A program made the position numbers and the translations under genes. A stretch of DNA of 64,000 nucleotides from Diplosphaera chodatii (Eukaryota; Chlorophyta; Trebouxiophyceae; Prasiolales; Stichococcaceae), in the NCBI GenBank assembly GCA_032358165.1, contig JAALGY010000001.1, positions 1,302,001 to 1,366,000 on the forward strand, given 5' to 3'. This document shows positions 12,201 to 24,500 of this stretch, one piece after another. A model generated the notes under the pieces. The model searched no databases. It was not told the DNA's origin and worked only from the letters and a program-made list of their open reading frames with translations. Positions within the stretch are counted from its first letter, which is position 1, and the number at the start of each line of letters is the position of its first letter.

Positions 12201-15200
12201 CCGGAGTTTCTACAACAATTTACGGTTTCTGCGCCTGCCTTGCAGTGTGGTACAGTGTGGACCTGCCCAAAGGCCAGGATGGGGTTGAAGCGGCACCACA
12301 TGAGCAGTCACACGGCAAACCGCAGCTGTACCTGCTCAATGTGAGACATCTGCGACCAACACATGAGCATGTAAACCAGCAATGTCCATGATAGAATCCT
12401 TCTCACAAGCTGTCGTTGATGCTGCAGGATGTAAGCGGGGTGTTTCGGCCTGGCGTTCTCACTGCGCTTGTCGGCGCTTCCGGCGCCGGCAAAACCACAC
12501 TCATGGATGTGCTAGCAGGCCGGAAGACCATGGGCACCGTGAAAGGCGACATCAGGGTGCAGGTCAGCCCTTCTAGGCTCAGACTGTGCTGTACAGTGAC
12601 GTCTCGCATGTGATGTCTGCTGTGGCGACTTCCTTTGCTGTTATGCGCTTTCTCCTTCCGCTCTGTCAACTGTACCAGCTCTTCCGTCTGCAGGGGCACC
12701 CCAAGGAGCAGGCCAGCTTTGCACGGTGTAGTGGGTATGTGGAGCAGACAGGTGTGGCTCTTTGCTCTTGCCTCTCGCAAAGTCGCTCTGTGCTAAGCAC
12801 ATAGCATCGATGGATGGGGACTCGAGAATCATGGCAAGCGTTCCTGCCATCGCCACTGCCACCTTCGTGCTGCAGACATCCACTCGCCAGCGACAACGGT
12901 GCACGAGGCGCTGCTGTTCTCGGCGACGCTGCGGCTGCCGGGGGGCGTGGGCCCCGCCCAGGTGCGCGCCTTCGTGGCGGAAATCGAGCGGGTGGTGGAG
13001 GTGGAGGACATCGTGCACGCCCTGGTCGGGATGCCAGGTACGGGCTCGATAGCGTTTGAATCCAAGGTTTGCTTGCAATTGGGGAGCTGGCCTGTTGAGG
13101 TCAGGTGTCTTCAATGTGGTAAAGTGTGTCGTGCTGGGACATCTGGCTGCCAGTCGTGCATGCAGGAGCATCTGACACCTTGAATGAGTGCACGGTGCAG
13201 GGCAGAATGGGCTCAGTGTGCAGCAGCGCAAGCGGCTGATGATTGCGGTGGAGCTGGCAGCCAACCCGTCCATCGTCTTCATGGATGAGCCCACGACCGG
13301 TAGGTGGCGGTCCTGACAGTTCTACCAGCACCACAACGCGCATCACAGTGGGTTGCTGCTCGCACCTGCTTCTCCGTGATTCAGTCTGGACTGCCATTGA
13401 CAGGCTTGGATGCTCGGGCTGCCGCAATTGTGATGCGGGCAGTGCGCAATACAGTGGACACCGGGCGAACAGTGGTCTGCACCATCCACCAACCGTCGAT
13501 AGACATCTTCGAGGTGCGCTGTGCTGCACAGTGGTCATGTTCCCACTTCCAGCACTGTTTGCGGAGCATTGACACATGTCACTATATTCCCATGCCTGTA
13601 CTTGCTCCTTCTGCAGAGCTTCGATGAAATGCTGCTGATGAAGCGTGGCGGGCGCATCATCTACTTCGGCCCCCTAGGAGCCTGCTCTTCACAGTTGGTC
13701 CAGTTCTTCGAGGTGTGTCACAAGACACCGCCCTCTTATCCGCTTTGGGCATCTGGGGAGCTTCGTGTGATCTCCATACCAGAACGCCTGCAAACTTATC
13801 CTCCGGTGGTTTGGCTCCGTAGGGTATCGAGGGGGTCCCCCACATCACCAACGGTGCCAACCCTGCTGCCTGGGTGCGCACATCACATCAAAGGGCCGAT
13901 CGCCTGAAGTGGCGACGCTTCCTATACCTGCCATTTAACAACATGTAGTAGACGGGCCTGTTTATCCCATGCTTGAATGGGGCCTGCCACAGGTGCTGGA
14001 GGTGACAACGGAAGCAATGGAGCGGCGTGTAGAGCAGGACTTCGCTGATGCATACGAAGCCAGCGATCTGTACAGGTAGAGAGAGCTGGCTGTACGCTCA
14101 CTCCCTGCTCGACCCCGTCCCCTTCAAGGGGATATCGTGTTGCCAATACTGTCGCTTGGACCCATCACTTGATTGGATGCGGGTGGGAGGGGTGGCGGTG
14201 TCAAGCAGTCAGCTGCCTGTAGAGGCCACCTGCTCCTGCAGTTGGCCTGCCTGTACAGAGGGGTCCCTGGGCGTATGTCTGGGTAGCCACAACACCAGTG
14301 TTGGGACCCAACATACTGGACTACCCTGAGGTCGCCCACTGCATGTGCAGGCAGGCACTGGCGCTGGTTGATGAGCTGGGCGCGCCAGCCCCCGGCAGCG
14401 CGCCTCTGCGGTACAAGTCGAGATATGCGCGCGGCTGGCTGCTGCAGTTCCGCACCTGTCTGTGGAAGGACAACATGCTGATGTGGCGCTCCCCAGAGTA
14501 CAACTCGGTCAGGTGATGCTCGACAGCTCTTGACATCTGCAATGCATGCAGCAGACAACTGAGCAATTTGAAAATGGCTACCTTTTTGTGCTGCATCAGT
14601 GTTTCTGCTGGCATCCCGCCCTTCTGCTCTCTGTATGCTTGCAATTATCATCTGCTGGCCCTCACCATCGATTCCGGGAGATGCTCTCTGGGCATGTGCA
14701 CGTTACAGTACTGTTACTGTACCTGCTACCTCGGACGGAGTGAGACGTGCTGCATGCCCAGCCAGCTCAGCAGTGCAACCCTCCATGCAGGCTGGCCAGC
14801 ACCCTGATCCTGGGCATCATCGTGGGCACCTCCTTCTGGGGCACTGGCGCCCGCCGCAACACCCGCCAGGCGACGAATGGACAGCCACGAGGAGTCCCCT
14901 GCATGTGCATCGTGGGGGGGTGTCAGTCTCCACCTGGATGAAAGGTCGCAAGGTATCATGTGTCGGTTGTGCTGCGCAGGGTGTGGTGGCCCTTGCGGGG
15001 TCAGCGTACGCCACAGCCATCGCCGTGGGCATCTTCAATGCCGCGGCAGCACAGCCACCGACCGCCACAGAACGGCAGGTGCTGATACGGGAGCGAGCGG
15101 CAGGTGCGGTATTCTGCTGCTCACCCTCCAGAGGACAGACATCCTGAGCTGTGACAGGCATGCCGCCTTTGCGATACGAGCGCGTTGCTGCAATAGCTGC

Positions 15201-16659
15201 TGTGCCTGATCTATAGGTATGTATGGGATCATACCATATGCTCTGGCGACCGTGATAAGCGAGCTGCCCTACATCAGCGTCCAGGTGCAGTTGTGGCTGG
15301 TGCCGACCCTGTAGCGTACTTCTGTCACCCTGCTCTTGCCGGTCTGCCCCAGGTTGATCTTGCTGACACGCTCTGACCGACTGACAAGCATGCCACCACA
15401 GACGGTGATGTATACTGCCATTACATACCCGATGCTTCAGCTAGAGTGGACCGCTGCAAAGGTCTTCTGGTATATCTTGATGCAGGTGAGCCCAGTTGCT
15501 GACTGTAGCAATGTTTTCTCGATTACTTTTGCATGTGTTATCAGGTGGTGGGCGACAGACTTGAGATGCCCCGTCGCTTTGCGCAGTTCGTAATATGCCC
15601 ATTTGTGTTGCCACAGTTCACCTGCCTCCAGTACATGACAAACTTTGGGACGTTGACAATCGCCATCACGCCCAACGAGCAGGCAAGTGGCAAACTGACG
15701 GCCATCTTACTTGCAGTGGAATCGAAATGCCTTGCTACAACAACAAACAAGGATTTTCATGATTTTCAAGGGATAAACAAGGATTTTCATGCTGTCCACA
15801 GGTTGCCGCCATTCTGCTAGGTGCCGTGTATTTCATAATGGTAAGCATGTGTGCGCATGCTGAGCTGATATGCAGTTGACCTTGCAGGAGTCAGCGGTAC
15901 TCCAGTGTTTGACAATTTGTTTGACGACTTTCCTCGCGCTTTGCCATGTGCACACTGGTATGAGCATGTGCATGGAACACCTGTTGCAGGAGCTACTGTG
16001 TGGCTTCATCATCCCAGGACCTGCCATACCAGTGTATATTAAGTGGCTGTACTGGGCGGTGAGCGTTCCTTCATCTGCAACACAACATGCTCTGTCACCC
16101 TTCGCCATGCTGTCATCCGTAAGCTAACGGTGATGGTGTATCCTTTGTATGTCCACCTGACAGTGCTGAGTGCTTCGTGCAGAACCCAGTGAGTTACACG
16201 GTATATGGGGTAGTGACCTCACAATTGGGAATTGTTGATGATGAGTACGTTATACAGGTAGGAATGCGCAAGTGGTCTGAGCCAAACATCTGCTGGGTTG
16301 GGCATCAGCTGCTGCTGTGTGATCGCGAGCAACAGCAAACATGTCTTGGTCTGCTCTGCAGGCCGATGGCACGCGTGTCTCTGTGAGCGGGTTCCTGGAC
16401 AATTTCTATGGGTTCCGATACTCGTTCATGGGACCAGTGGTTGCAATCCTTATTGCCTTCTGCATCGGCATGTGGCTGATGACTGTGGCAGCCCTCAGGT
16501 GCTACTCTTGTACAAGATTTCAACATGTCAGTGCTGTCGACAATGGCAGAGCTGCTGTCATATCCAATCATCGGCAATAGCCAACCGTGTTTCATCAACA
16601 CCGTTCTGATCAGTGCATTCGCTGCGCACTGCAGGTTCCTGAAGTTCCACAAGCGGTAG
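6253..16659 (+). CDS. PDR-type (ABCG) full-length ABC transporter, paralogue 1
   Basis: A membrane pump of the pleiotropic drug resistance type, NBD-TMD-NBD-TMD, using ATP to export lipids or xenobiotics; substrate unknown. The ATG at 6253 opens an acidic, Ser-rich N-tail that aligns with paralogue 3. NBD1: Walker [10 protein letters not shown] (about 7455), signature GISGGQRKR (8400), Walker [14 protein letters not shown] (Asn where paralogues have Thr). TMD1 includes [13 protein letters not shown] and [13 protein letters not shown] Ser/Ala-rich linker (11758-12126) precedes NBD2: Walker [10 protein letters not shown] (12475), the PDR-type degenerate signature [10 protein letters not shown] (13213), Walker [12 protein letters not shown], then [14 protein letters not shown]2 ends in a one-segment C-tail, FLKFHKR, stop TAG 16657-16659. 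More than 40 exons were read; splice phases agree at most junctions. The second exon's 3' edge (about 6600-6725) is unresolved. It has two GC-AG introns and a 6-nt microexon. No frameshift or premature stop was seen. Confidence 0.93.
8536..8558 (+). other. 23-nt microexon in PDR1 (NBD1 Walker B)
   Basis: Between TGCAG and GTGAGC lies a 23-nt coding segment encoding P-K-T-T-L-L-C. It is phase-compatible with the exons on both sides (phase 2 in, phase 1 out) and supplies the hydrophobic strand of Walker B before the Asp-Glu of the next exon. Confidence 0.75.
10005..10010 (+). other. Predicted 6-nt microexon (Met-Met) in PDR1
   Basis: The sequence CAG|ATGATG|GTGCGA is flanked by a splice acceptor and a donor, phase 0 on both sides. 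Including it gives SLNS-MM-FNNW, which matches SLIS-ML-FNNW in paralogue 2 and ML-FNNW in paralogue 3. Without it the two residues are missing. The evidence is paralogue alignment plus splice sites only. Confidence 0.55.
10141..10151 (+). other. 11-nt microexon encoding FNNW in PDR1
   Basis: TTCAACAACTG lies between an acceptor (ACATGCAG) and a predicted GC donor (GCAAGC). It restores the conserved F-N-N-W just before the AEFS segment present in all three paralogues. Confidence 0.65.
10152..10277 (+). other. GC-AG intron in PDR1
   Basis: The exon end AACTG is followed by GCAAGC rather than GT, and the acceptor TGTGCAG precedes GGCTGAGTTC. Only this boundary keeps FNNW-AEFS in frame. The same intron has a GT donor in paralogue 2 (AATAACTG|GTGCGC) and a GC donor shifted by one base in paralogue 3. 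Confidence 0.7.
15683..15801 (+). other. GC-AG intron unique to PDR1
   Basis: The exon ends ...PNEQ with CAG|GCAAGT, a perfect donor consensus except GC for GT. The intron ends CCACAG and the next exon opens VAAILLG. At the same place paralogue 2 reads TPNEVAAAI and paralogue 3 TPNVVVASI without interruption, so the intron is specific to this copy. The intron contains a direct repeat. Confidence 0.8.
15745..15791 (+). repeat. 17-bp direct repeat inside the PDR1-specific intron
   Basis: AAACAAGGATTTTCATG occurs at 15745-15761 and again at 15775-15791, a 30-bp period with a 13-bp spacer. The AT-rich composition differs from the neighbouring exons. Confidence 0.92.
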
Positions 16660-16865
16660 CAGCAGCTTGGTGCATCCGCGACCGTGAGGTGTCACGGCTG
16701 TGTAGCTGCAATGCTCTCAAGGGGTTCAGCAATGGAACTGGCATTGCAATGCCGTTTACGGGTTCTGAAGTAACCACATTGCTTGGCAGCACCATCACAG
16801 AAGTTGGAAGTGTCTGAACCTGGTTGTCGAACACATTTTTGTCATCTGCTTTTACTGCCAAGTGG

Positions 16866-18128
16866 CTACTGAAGTTTCACGAGTCCTGCATTGCTCGTCC
16901 GAGAACCGTCTTGATACCCAAAATCCTCAAACCCCTGCACCGGACCGGACAGCACCTTCCTCATCGAGGTACTATTGCCTGGTGAAGGACCTCAAGCTGT
17001 GCACGCTCAAATGACAATCGAATCAGGCGACATTAGCATCTGACATGCTCTCTGACCGATGGCAGTTCGCCCACCTGAGTGACGATGCTGACCTGGATGT
17101 TGACATGGCCATTGGCCTTCACACGCAGCACTGCAGCATGTGGACGTGTGGAAGTGTTCTCTAGGCATGTAATGCACTTTTCAGGGGATGGCCTTCAAAG
17201 CACACGTGATAGATCCTATCCATGTGATGCAATGCCATAAGCCAGATCGCACCCTCTCTGCCTTCAGCCAAGCCGGACATGCGGGGGTCCGCCAGCTCCG
17301 CCGGCATCCCAGTCGCCCAGCCGAAGCACTGCTGCAGCCAGGTTGCCGACAGCGGCCGGAACAGGCGCAGCTTCAAATCATACCTGCATGGCAACATACC
17401 AGTATTGCTGCAAGTTTCCCTGCGCAGCGGACAAGCACCCCAGGTCATCATGTCGGCTGTGTCAACACAGGCTTGCCGTGGACACAGGATCGATGAGCCA
17501 GCCAGCAGAGCACCTGCCGATGCAGGTGGGCAGCCGCGCTGCCCCATAGCCCTTGATGACATCGCGGCCCCAGAAGTCGGCGCCGTACACGCACACCACC
17601 AGCTGCGGCCAGCCGAAGACGTTGGCGGAGCGGTAGGCCACGTCCAGCGGGAAGTTGAAGGTCAGGGTTTTGGCGGCCAGGCAGCCGGGCGCGCGGCTTG
17701 TGATCTGGGTGATGCCGTCCTGCGCCCCGCCCAGCAGCCGCCAGTCGGGGCCGTGCAGCAGCTGCAGCTTGCAGTAGGCGGTGCGGCAGCCCGCGATCTG
17801 CATGCACGGGCAGGGGATAGCATGTTGCCTGTGTCCCGGATCCTGTGGCGTACCGTCCCTTGATACCAGCACCTGGCATTAGTCTGCCGACCGCCGATCC
17901 GCGTGAAGATTCTGCTCCCGGTCCGTATCGGGCTGGTGAATGTGATACCGCACACGGATGCATACCCAGTGTTGCAGGCAGATGCTGGGCAGGTGCTGCA
18001 CTCTTTCATTCCTGGCCGCATGCAGGCATGCATTTGGACACCTCGACGCTGCACAGCTGGCCGGTGATTATGAGGTTGAAGCCAGCAGGCTGCTCCTGTT
18101 GCTGTGCCAGGCCTTCCTCGTTTTCCAT
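16866..18128 (-). CDS. B9D1: B9 domain-containing protein 1 (ciliary transition zone)
   Basis: A five-exon minus-strand gene: 18128-18042, 17797-17514, 17383-17253, 17130-17075, 16934-16866. The lengths sum to 627 nt, giving 208 residues and TAG at 16868-16866. Every junction is GT-AG and phase-consistent, and the size matches animal B9D1 (about 204 residues). Hallmarks in order: NLIITGQLCSVE, TAYCKLQLLHGPDW, GITQITS, TFNFPLDVAYRSANVFGWPQ, VVCVYGADFWGRDVIKGYGA, LADPRMSGLAEGRE, VNIQVSIVTQ and GFEDFGYQDG. B9D1 works with B9D2 and MKS1 at the transition zone, gating membrane protein entry into cilia. The B9 fold is a C2-like beta sandwich; there is no signal peptide or membrane segment. It is tail-to-tail with PDR1 (206 bp between stops) and head-to-head with PDR2. 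No disabling change was seen, so a working gene is likely even if the alga rarely makes flagella. Confidence 0.92.
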
Positions 18129-18599
18129 GCAGTTGCCGCTACCTCGTGGTCATGCCGCTGGCGCACCAGCTGCGCATGCAGGGCTCAGTGGGAGTAAGTC
18201 TCAGGAGGCCTGCCGAGTTTCCGGGATGAACTTCCCTAATCTTTGATCAAGAATGCAGCTTGCTCTGCCTGGTCAGCTTACCCCCATCTTCTTCTGTGCA
18301 TGATGGCCTGTGCGTGCCTTTGTGCCGTTGCGGTGACCAGGCGCGCGCCGCCACGCTGGCATGATGTCACGCCGGCACAATCTGTGCATCAGCCTTCACC
18401 GCCTGGTGCATGGGGGCACACATTGCCATAAGCCGAGCGTCGTTAAGGCTTCAACGGCGGATGCGGCACCTCAAATATGGCAGAATCACTTCCCGCGCAT
18501 CTCATTGCGGCAACCAGGCAGTCAACACGGCCCCCTTCCAGTGCTGCAGTTGCACGTGTGTGCCACTGAAAAACAGGTGCACTGCGGGATCAGCCGGCC
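18129..18599. promoter_or_regulatory. Divergent intergenic region between B9D1 and PDR2
   Basis: 471 bp between two start codons on opposite strands, so presumably it holds both promoters and 5' UTRs. No coding segment or conspicuous motif was seen. Confidence 0.4.
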
Positions 18600-21500
18600 A
18601 TGGCTGCATCGAACCACGATGCGACGCAGGCCGACGCATACAACAGCTTCAGGTCGCACCTGCACTCGCTCACGGCTTCGGATCGTGACCTGCACACGGA
18701 CCGCGAGACCGATGCCGAGCTCCGGTGAGTCTGGTACATGGCGACTTGCCGCCAGCATGTGCCCGGCAGGTCCACACGAGGTCGAACGCTACCAAAGAGG
18801 TGCTCTTGCTTATCGGGAATGCGCGCTAAGAGCAGTTCAGGGGCGTGTGGTCATCGAGTAGTGGTGCACATGCATCGCTCGATGTATACGTCGCCATCGC
18901 CGAAGTTTCTCGTCCCGCCTTGTCGAAGGCTCTGAAGTCCAATTGATGATTGATGCTACTTCGCATGATTGCCGCAAGCCCGTGCAAGGGTTTTGCATGC
19001 TGCAGGCGTGCTGCAGCTGAGGTGTACCAGCGATGGCGCGCAGCGGATGGCGCGCAGCCGCTGGCAATGCTGCCCCGCGAAGGCGGCGCCTACAAGGAGG
19101 TTCCAGTCCGAAAACTGAAGGTAAGTGGTGTGAAACGTGCCTGTCATAATCAAATCCCATTCAAATGCAGTAGGCCGACCCTCCTCAGAGTGGTGGCCAC
19201 AGTGGCAGATGCATCGGCCATACCCGCGGGATCCGCTGACCAGGCACCCACGAGCTTACTATAAGTCATCCACGACTCTCAAACGTGCAGGTGGACGATC
19301 ACAAGGCGGTCACGCTTAAGGCGATGGCGACGCAGGACGCCGACAATCAGGCCCTGGAGCAGCGCCTGCACAGCCGCACGGCCAGGTGACATGGAGCATT
19401 TGAAGCAGTGGAGCAACGTTTACATACACCTTGCAGGGCTGTCTGCTTACTGAGCTGACCTTTGTGGTTGCAGGGTCGGCATCGAGCTCAGCACCGTCGA
19501 GGTCCGCTTTGAGGCGCTCAACCTCACGGCAGACGTGTTCACAGACAGCCGCGCGCTCCCCAGCCTGCCCAACGCCTTTCTGACCGCCGCCCAGGTGATC
19601 AGGAGCTTGTGCCTGCGCTGATCGCTCGACAGCCACGAGCTGACCTCAAGCTGGCCTCTTCACGGTGAACTCCGCTCTCTGCAGGCCCCCTTCAAGATGT
19701 GCGGCCTGACCTTTGGCGCCAACAGGCAGAAGCGCGTCATCCTGAACGACGTCAGCGGCGTTCTGAAGCCGGTGAGCAGAGGGACATGCACTTCCAGCGC
19801 CATCTTGTGTGCTCATTGACAGCAAAAGTATGTGTGGGTGGCGGTCCTTGTGCCTGCAGGGGCGCTTCACGCTGCTGCTGGGCTCGCCTGGCTCCGGCAA
19901 GAGCAGCCTGCTCAAGGCCCTCAGCAGCAAGCTGGACAGCTCGCTGGTGAAGAGTGGCACAGTCACCTACAACGGCCACACGTAATCATGGTCCCATCTT
20001 CACTGGATCTGTAGCCATTGCTCAAGTCCACATAGTCTCTGCTCGAACCAACACGGTATCGGGGTCTTGGCATGCCTGGTCTGCTTGCACGAGCATCAGT
20101 CATTGTGTTGGGGCTGCAGGCTGAAGGAGTTCGTGCCCCAGCGCACTTCTGCCTACATCGACCAGCGTGACGTGCACATCGCAGAGCTCAGCGTGAGTCG
20201 TCCTGCTGCCTATGCTGTGCACGTTGAATCACACTCTGTCTGCCCTCCATTTGGTCGCTGGCTGCACTACATACAGGAGCCACGCCTTGCGTCCAGAAAT
20301 GCTGAGATGTGCGGTGACTTGCAGGTGCGCGAGACGATGGACTTTGCAGCGCGGGTGCAGGGTGTTGGCCACAAGGCTGCAGAGCTGCAGAGTCTGATGC
20401 AGCGTGAGGCGGAACTGAACATTGAGCCCGATCCCGAGATCGATGCATTCATGAAGGTGCGTGACTGCAGTCTGCCAATCCATTGCTGTACCGCACGCAC
20501 ATGTGTGGTCCATTGGTGTGCGTGTGACCATGCTCAGCCCAAGATGTCACAGGAGGTGCTTGGCAGTACGCTGGCAAGTATGCATGTTGCGTTGGTAAGA
20601 GCATCAGCTGTTGATACACTTGCACTGGACAGGCAGCAGCGGAGCCTGGCATGCGCTACTCAGTCGTCACCGAGCTGATGCTGCGCCTTTTGGTGTGCCT
20701 TTCCCCTTCCCGCACAGAGTGCATGTTACTCCACCACTGACTCCAGAACATGATCCACACGTCCAGGCCACTTGTGCACAACTGTTGTTCGTGCGAGTGT
20801 TGAGGTCCTGGTTGCTGTACTTATGAACGTGCATCTTTACGGCGACCATGCAGGGACTGGAACACTGTGCGGACACCTTCGTGGGTGACGAGATGATCAG
20901 GGGCATAAGTGGCGGTCAGGCAAGTACCAGATTTGCTGGAGACTGTGCACAAGAGCACTTACCAGCTGTTTGCATGCATCCCTGTTCTGGTGAGGGTATC
21001 GTTTAGTCAGCTTTCTGTAACACTTTGATCTTCTGCATTTGAGCAGAAGAAACGGCTCACATCTGGCGTCGAGCTTGTGGGGTGAGTTGATGAACACGTC
21101 TGCTGACACCTGATCAAGGCTAGATGCAGGCTGCATGCATGTGGACAAACATACTGGCGAGCCCCGTTTGGTGAGTATGCGCTCGTGCTGTAGGCCGAAG
21201 AAGGTGCTGTTTGCCGACGAAATCAGCACTGGGCTGGTGCGGTCCTCTTCACTGAGGTCATCACTTTGTGTCCAGCACAAAGCGGATACCACATGTGTTG
21301 ACTGCAACTGACTGCTGGCACCTGTTTTTTGATATGTCAGGACTCCAGCACCACCCTCAGCGTCGTCAAGATCCTCGCCAACTTCTGTCACATCCGTCAA
21401 GCGACGATGCTCGTAGCTTTGCTGCAACCAGCTCCGGAAGGTATGTGCATGGCTCAGACATGTGTTGCAGCTGATACAGCATATCTGGCGATTGGGTGCT

Positions 21501-24500
21501 CGCATTGCTCTGCTATGCGTACTGCATGGTGTAAGGCTGAGGTCTTATGGGACGCATCTGCGCAGTGTTTGAGGTTTTTGACGACATCCTCCTGCTGGCA
21601 GACGGTGCTGTGCTCTTCCATGGTCCAAAAGAGGAGGTATGCTGCAGCGGCAGATTGCTGCAGATGTATCATGTTCCATTTGGTCCGAGGCATGATGATG
21701 CGCTGCGTGCACAGCAGCTCTTTGTGCAAACCTGGTGATGTGCGAGTATGTGTTGGGCAGGTGCTGCCCTTCTTTCAGGGCATGGGCTTTCAGCTGCCAG
21801 AGCGCAAGGGAGTCGCAGACTTCCTGCAGGAGGTCACATCCCCCAAGGACCAGGCGGTGAGTCGCCGTGATTCATGATTGCTCTGAGCAAGCAATAGTGC
21901 ACCAGTACCAGTTCTGTACCTGTTGACGGTGCAATATGTTGTTACGACCATACATGAACAGACGAGGAGCCAATCATATGCTCTGTTTACAAAGCGCATG
22001 TTGACCAGTTCTCCTGTACGTGCAGCAATACTGGGCGCATGCGGACCGACCCTACAAGTTCGTGCCGACCGCCGAATCCCTGCACGCATACCAGAAGACA
22101 GACACCGCAAAACGGATGCAGGAGATGCTCGACATGCCGTATGACAGAGCAGCATCGCCGGAGGGCGCCCTGGTGAGGACTCCCGCCTGCAATGTGCATC
22201 ATAGTTGCACATCTGATGCGTCTGATCATAGACACCAACACCAAGCTGATGCTGCAGGTGAAGCACAAATATGGCCTGCCACGACTGGCATTGCTGCGCG
22301 CCATGCTGCGGAGGGAGCTGGTGCTGTTCCAGGTGCTGTAGTGCCCGTGTGACCAGGCACCAGGCGTATCTTCTGACTGTGGAGACGGGCAAGTGCCATT
22401 CGGTGTGCTTATGAACTGACTGCGGCATCTCGTGCATTGACAGAGGGAGGCCGTCATCTACGTATTCAGGTCCGGAACCAACACTGTGCATAAATGTCTG
22501 CGCGCTTACATTTGCTTGCTGCAGCTGACTGACACAATTTGCACCTGGCATCACTGCAGAACAGTGCAGGTCTGTTGGAATGCGATGCTGCTAGCCACTC
22601 TGTATGCAAAGGGCACCCGGTCCTTGGACAGCATTGATGAAGCAGGTGTGAGGCGCAGGCGAGGCGCGTTCATGTCGATGTGATCGCTCACATGTCCACC
22701 GCCTTGTCTCTGATGCTGTATTCCATGTTTCGCTCCCCACAGGCTATCTTTTGGGCGCGCTGTTCTTTAGTTTGATTAGTATGCGTGAGTGCATGCTTTT
22801 CTCTTACTCTCCACACATAGCCTGTTTGCTGTCCATTGTCTATCGGATGTGCATCTGAAGTGCATGGCAGGGTGCAAGCTATAGCAGGCTTTTCGCTGTG
22901 GCTGACGTCTGCTGTTTATGCCCGTGACACATACAACAGTCTTCAATAACTGGTGCGCAGTATCGCTCTCCATCCGGTGGTATGCCTGTGCCGCCAGCTG
23001 CTTGCACACCATCTGGAACACACTGCTTGTCACACCACGTGCTAATATTGACACTGAGGAGCAATGCGGTCTGCAACATGCAGGGCTGAGGTATCACTGC
23101 TGGCCAAGAGGCTGCCACCCTACTTCCGGCAGCGCGACAACCTCATGTACTCCGCGTAAGTACACATGACACGGCCCCTCCACCTGACCATGCAGAAGCT
23201 GATGCTACTGCTGGCATGTCATCAGCAATATGGCTTGTCGTGCTTGCTGATCAGCTCGGTCCATCTGCCTGCAGGTGGGCCTTTGCCGTCCCAACGATCG
23301 TGAGGCCTTCCGTCCACATCAGCAAATTCATCTATCCGCAGCGTAGTCACTGCTGCTCTAAGAGGCAGCAATATTCGACCTCCTCTCCTTCTGCAGGTCA
23401 TCTCCATCCCGCAGTCCCTTGTGGAGTCACTGCTCTGGTCAGTCATCGTCTACTGGGTGCGTACCCACAGTGCTCTCGATTTGACCGTTTGTAAACTGCA
23501 ACGCTGTCCCCCAGCATTGCTGCCGTATATCCCGACCAGAGTTGCCTGGCGTCCCCACCGCAGGGAGCAAACCTGCAGCAATCAGCGTCTGGCTTCTTCA
23601 TCTTCTGGTGAGCGCTCACAAAATGACAAACTGCCTTGGCTGCTGCTTCATCATGGCAGGCTGCATTTGCTGCTCTTGTGCATTGCTTCCTGTTTTATGC
23701 ACTACGTTCTCCACACGACTGCAGGGGCTTGAGCTTTCTGATGCACAACTTCGCCATTGCCATGTTCCGGTGACCACTGCATGTATCGCACTGCCTGTCC
23801 AGCAACGTCATGTCAATCTGGCATGCCTCAACTCACAAGCTTGAGTATTCTGCATTCTGATTAATCTGAGGGAGTGACTGCCAAAAAGCACAAGGGTTGC
23901 CACTGAATCGCCAATGCTGCTCACATGCCAGATGTGTTGCGGCGGCATCGCGGGACCCCGTCCTGGCCAACTCTGTTGCGGTCCTGACGGCGACCATCGT
24001 GCTGAACAATGGCGGCATCAACCTGCCGAGCGAAAGCGTGCGCTGGTGGTGGCGCTGGGTGCTGTGGATCAACCCGCTGTGGTGGTCCCAGCAAGCACTG
24101 TCAATCAATGAGTTCAGGTGTGTGCTGCAGCATGCCACTACGCACTGCCGTCAGACGATCTGTCAGTGTGCTGACGCATCAGCCCACAGAATCGTACAAA
24201 GCAATGTAACTAATCCAATCACAGCATTAAATGAAGAGGTCACCGGATACTGCAGGGCTCCACGCTGGCAGCAGCCCAGCCCGGTCCCTGGCATCAGCAT
24301 TGGCGACTTGCTGCTGGAGGTGCGCTCGTTCCACCACAGCAAGGTGTGGATCTGGACCAGCTTCGCCTACATCGTGGGCGCCATCGTCATCACCAACCTG
24401 GCCATCATCGCCTGCCTGGCCTGGCTGAAAGGTGTGATGCGCCTTCTGCCCTCAGACGCACCTGCCACTATCCGCACGTACAGTGTGGCAATCTACCTGT

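Noticed and set aside
17464..17963. Arg/Ala/Pro-rich minus-strand frame overlapping B9D1
   Set aside because: It is the shadow of the 17797-17514 exon in another frame; the B9D1 frame has family motifs and joins in phase.
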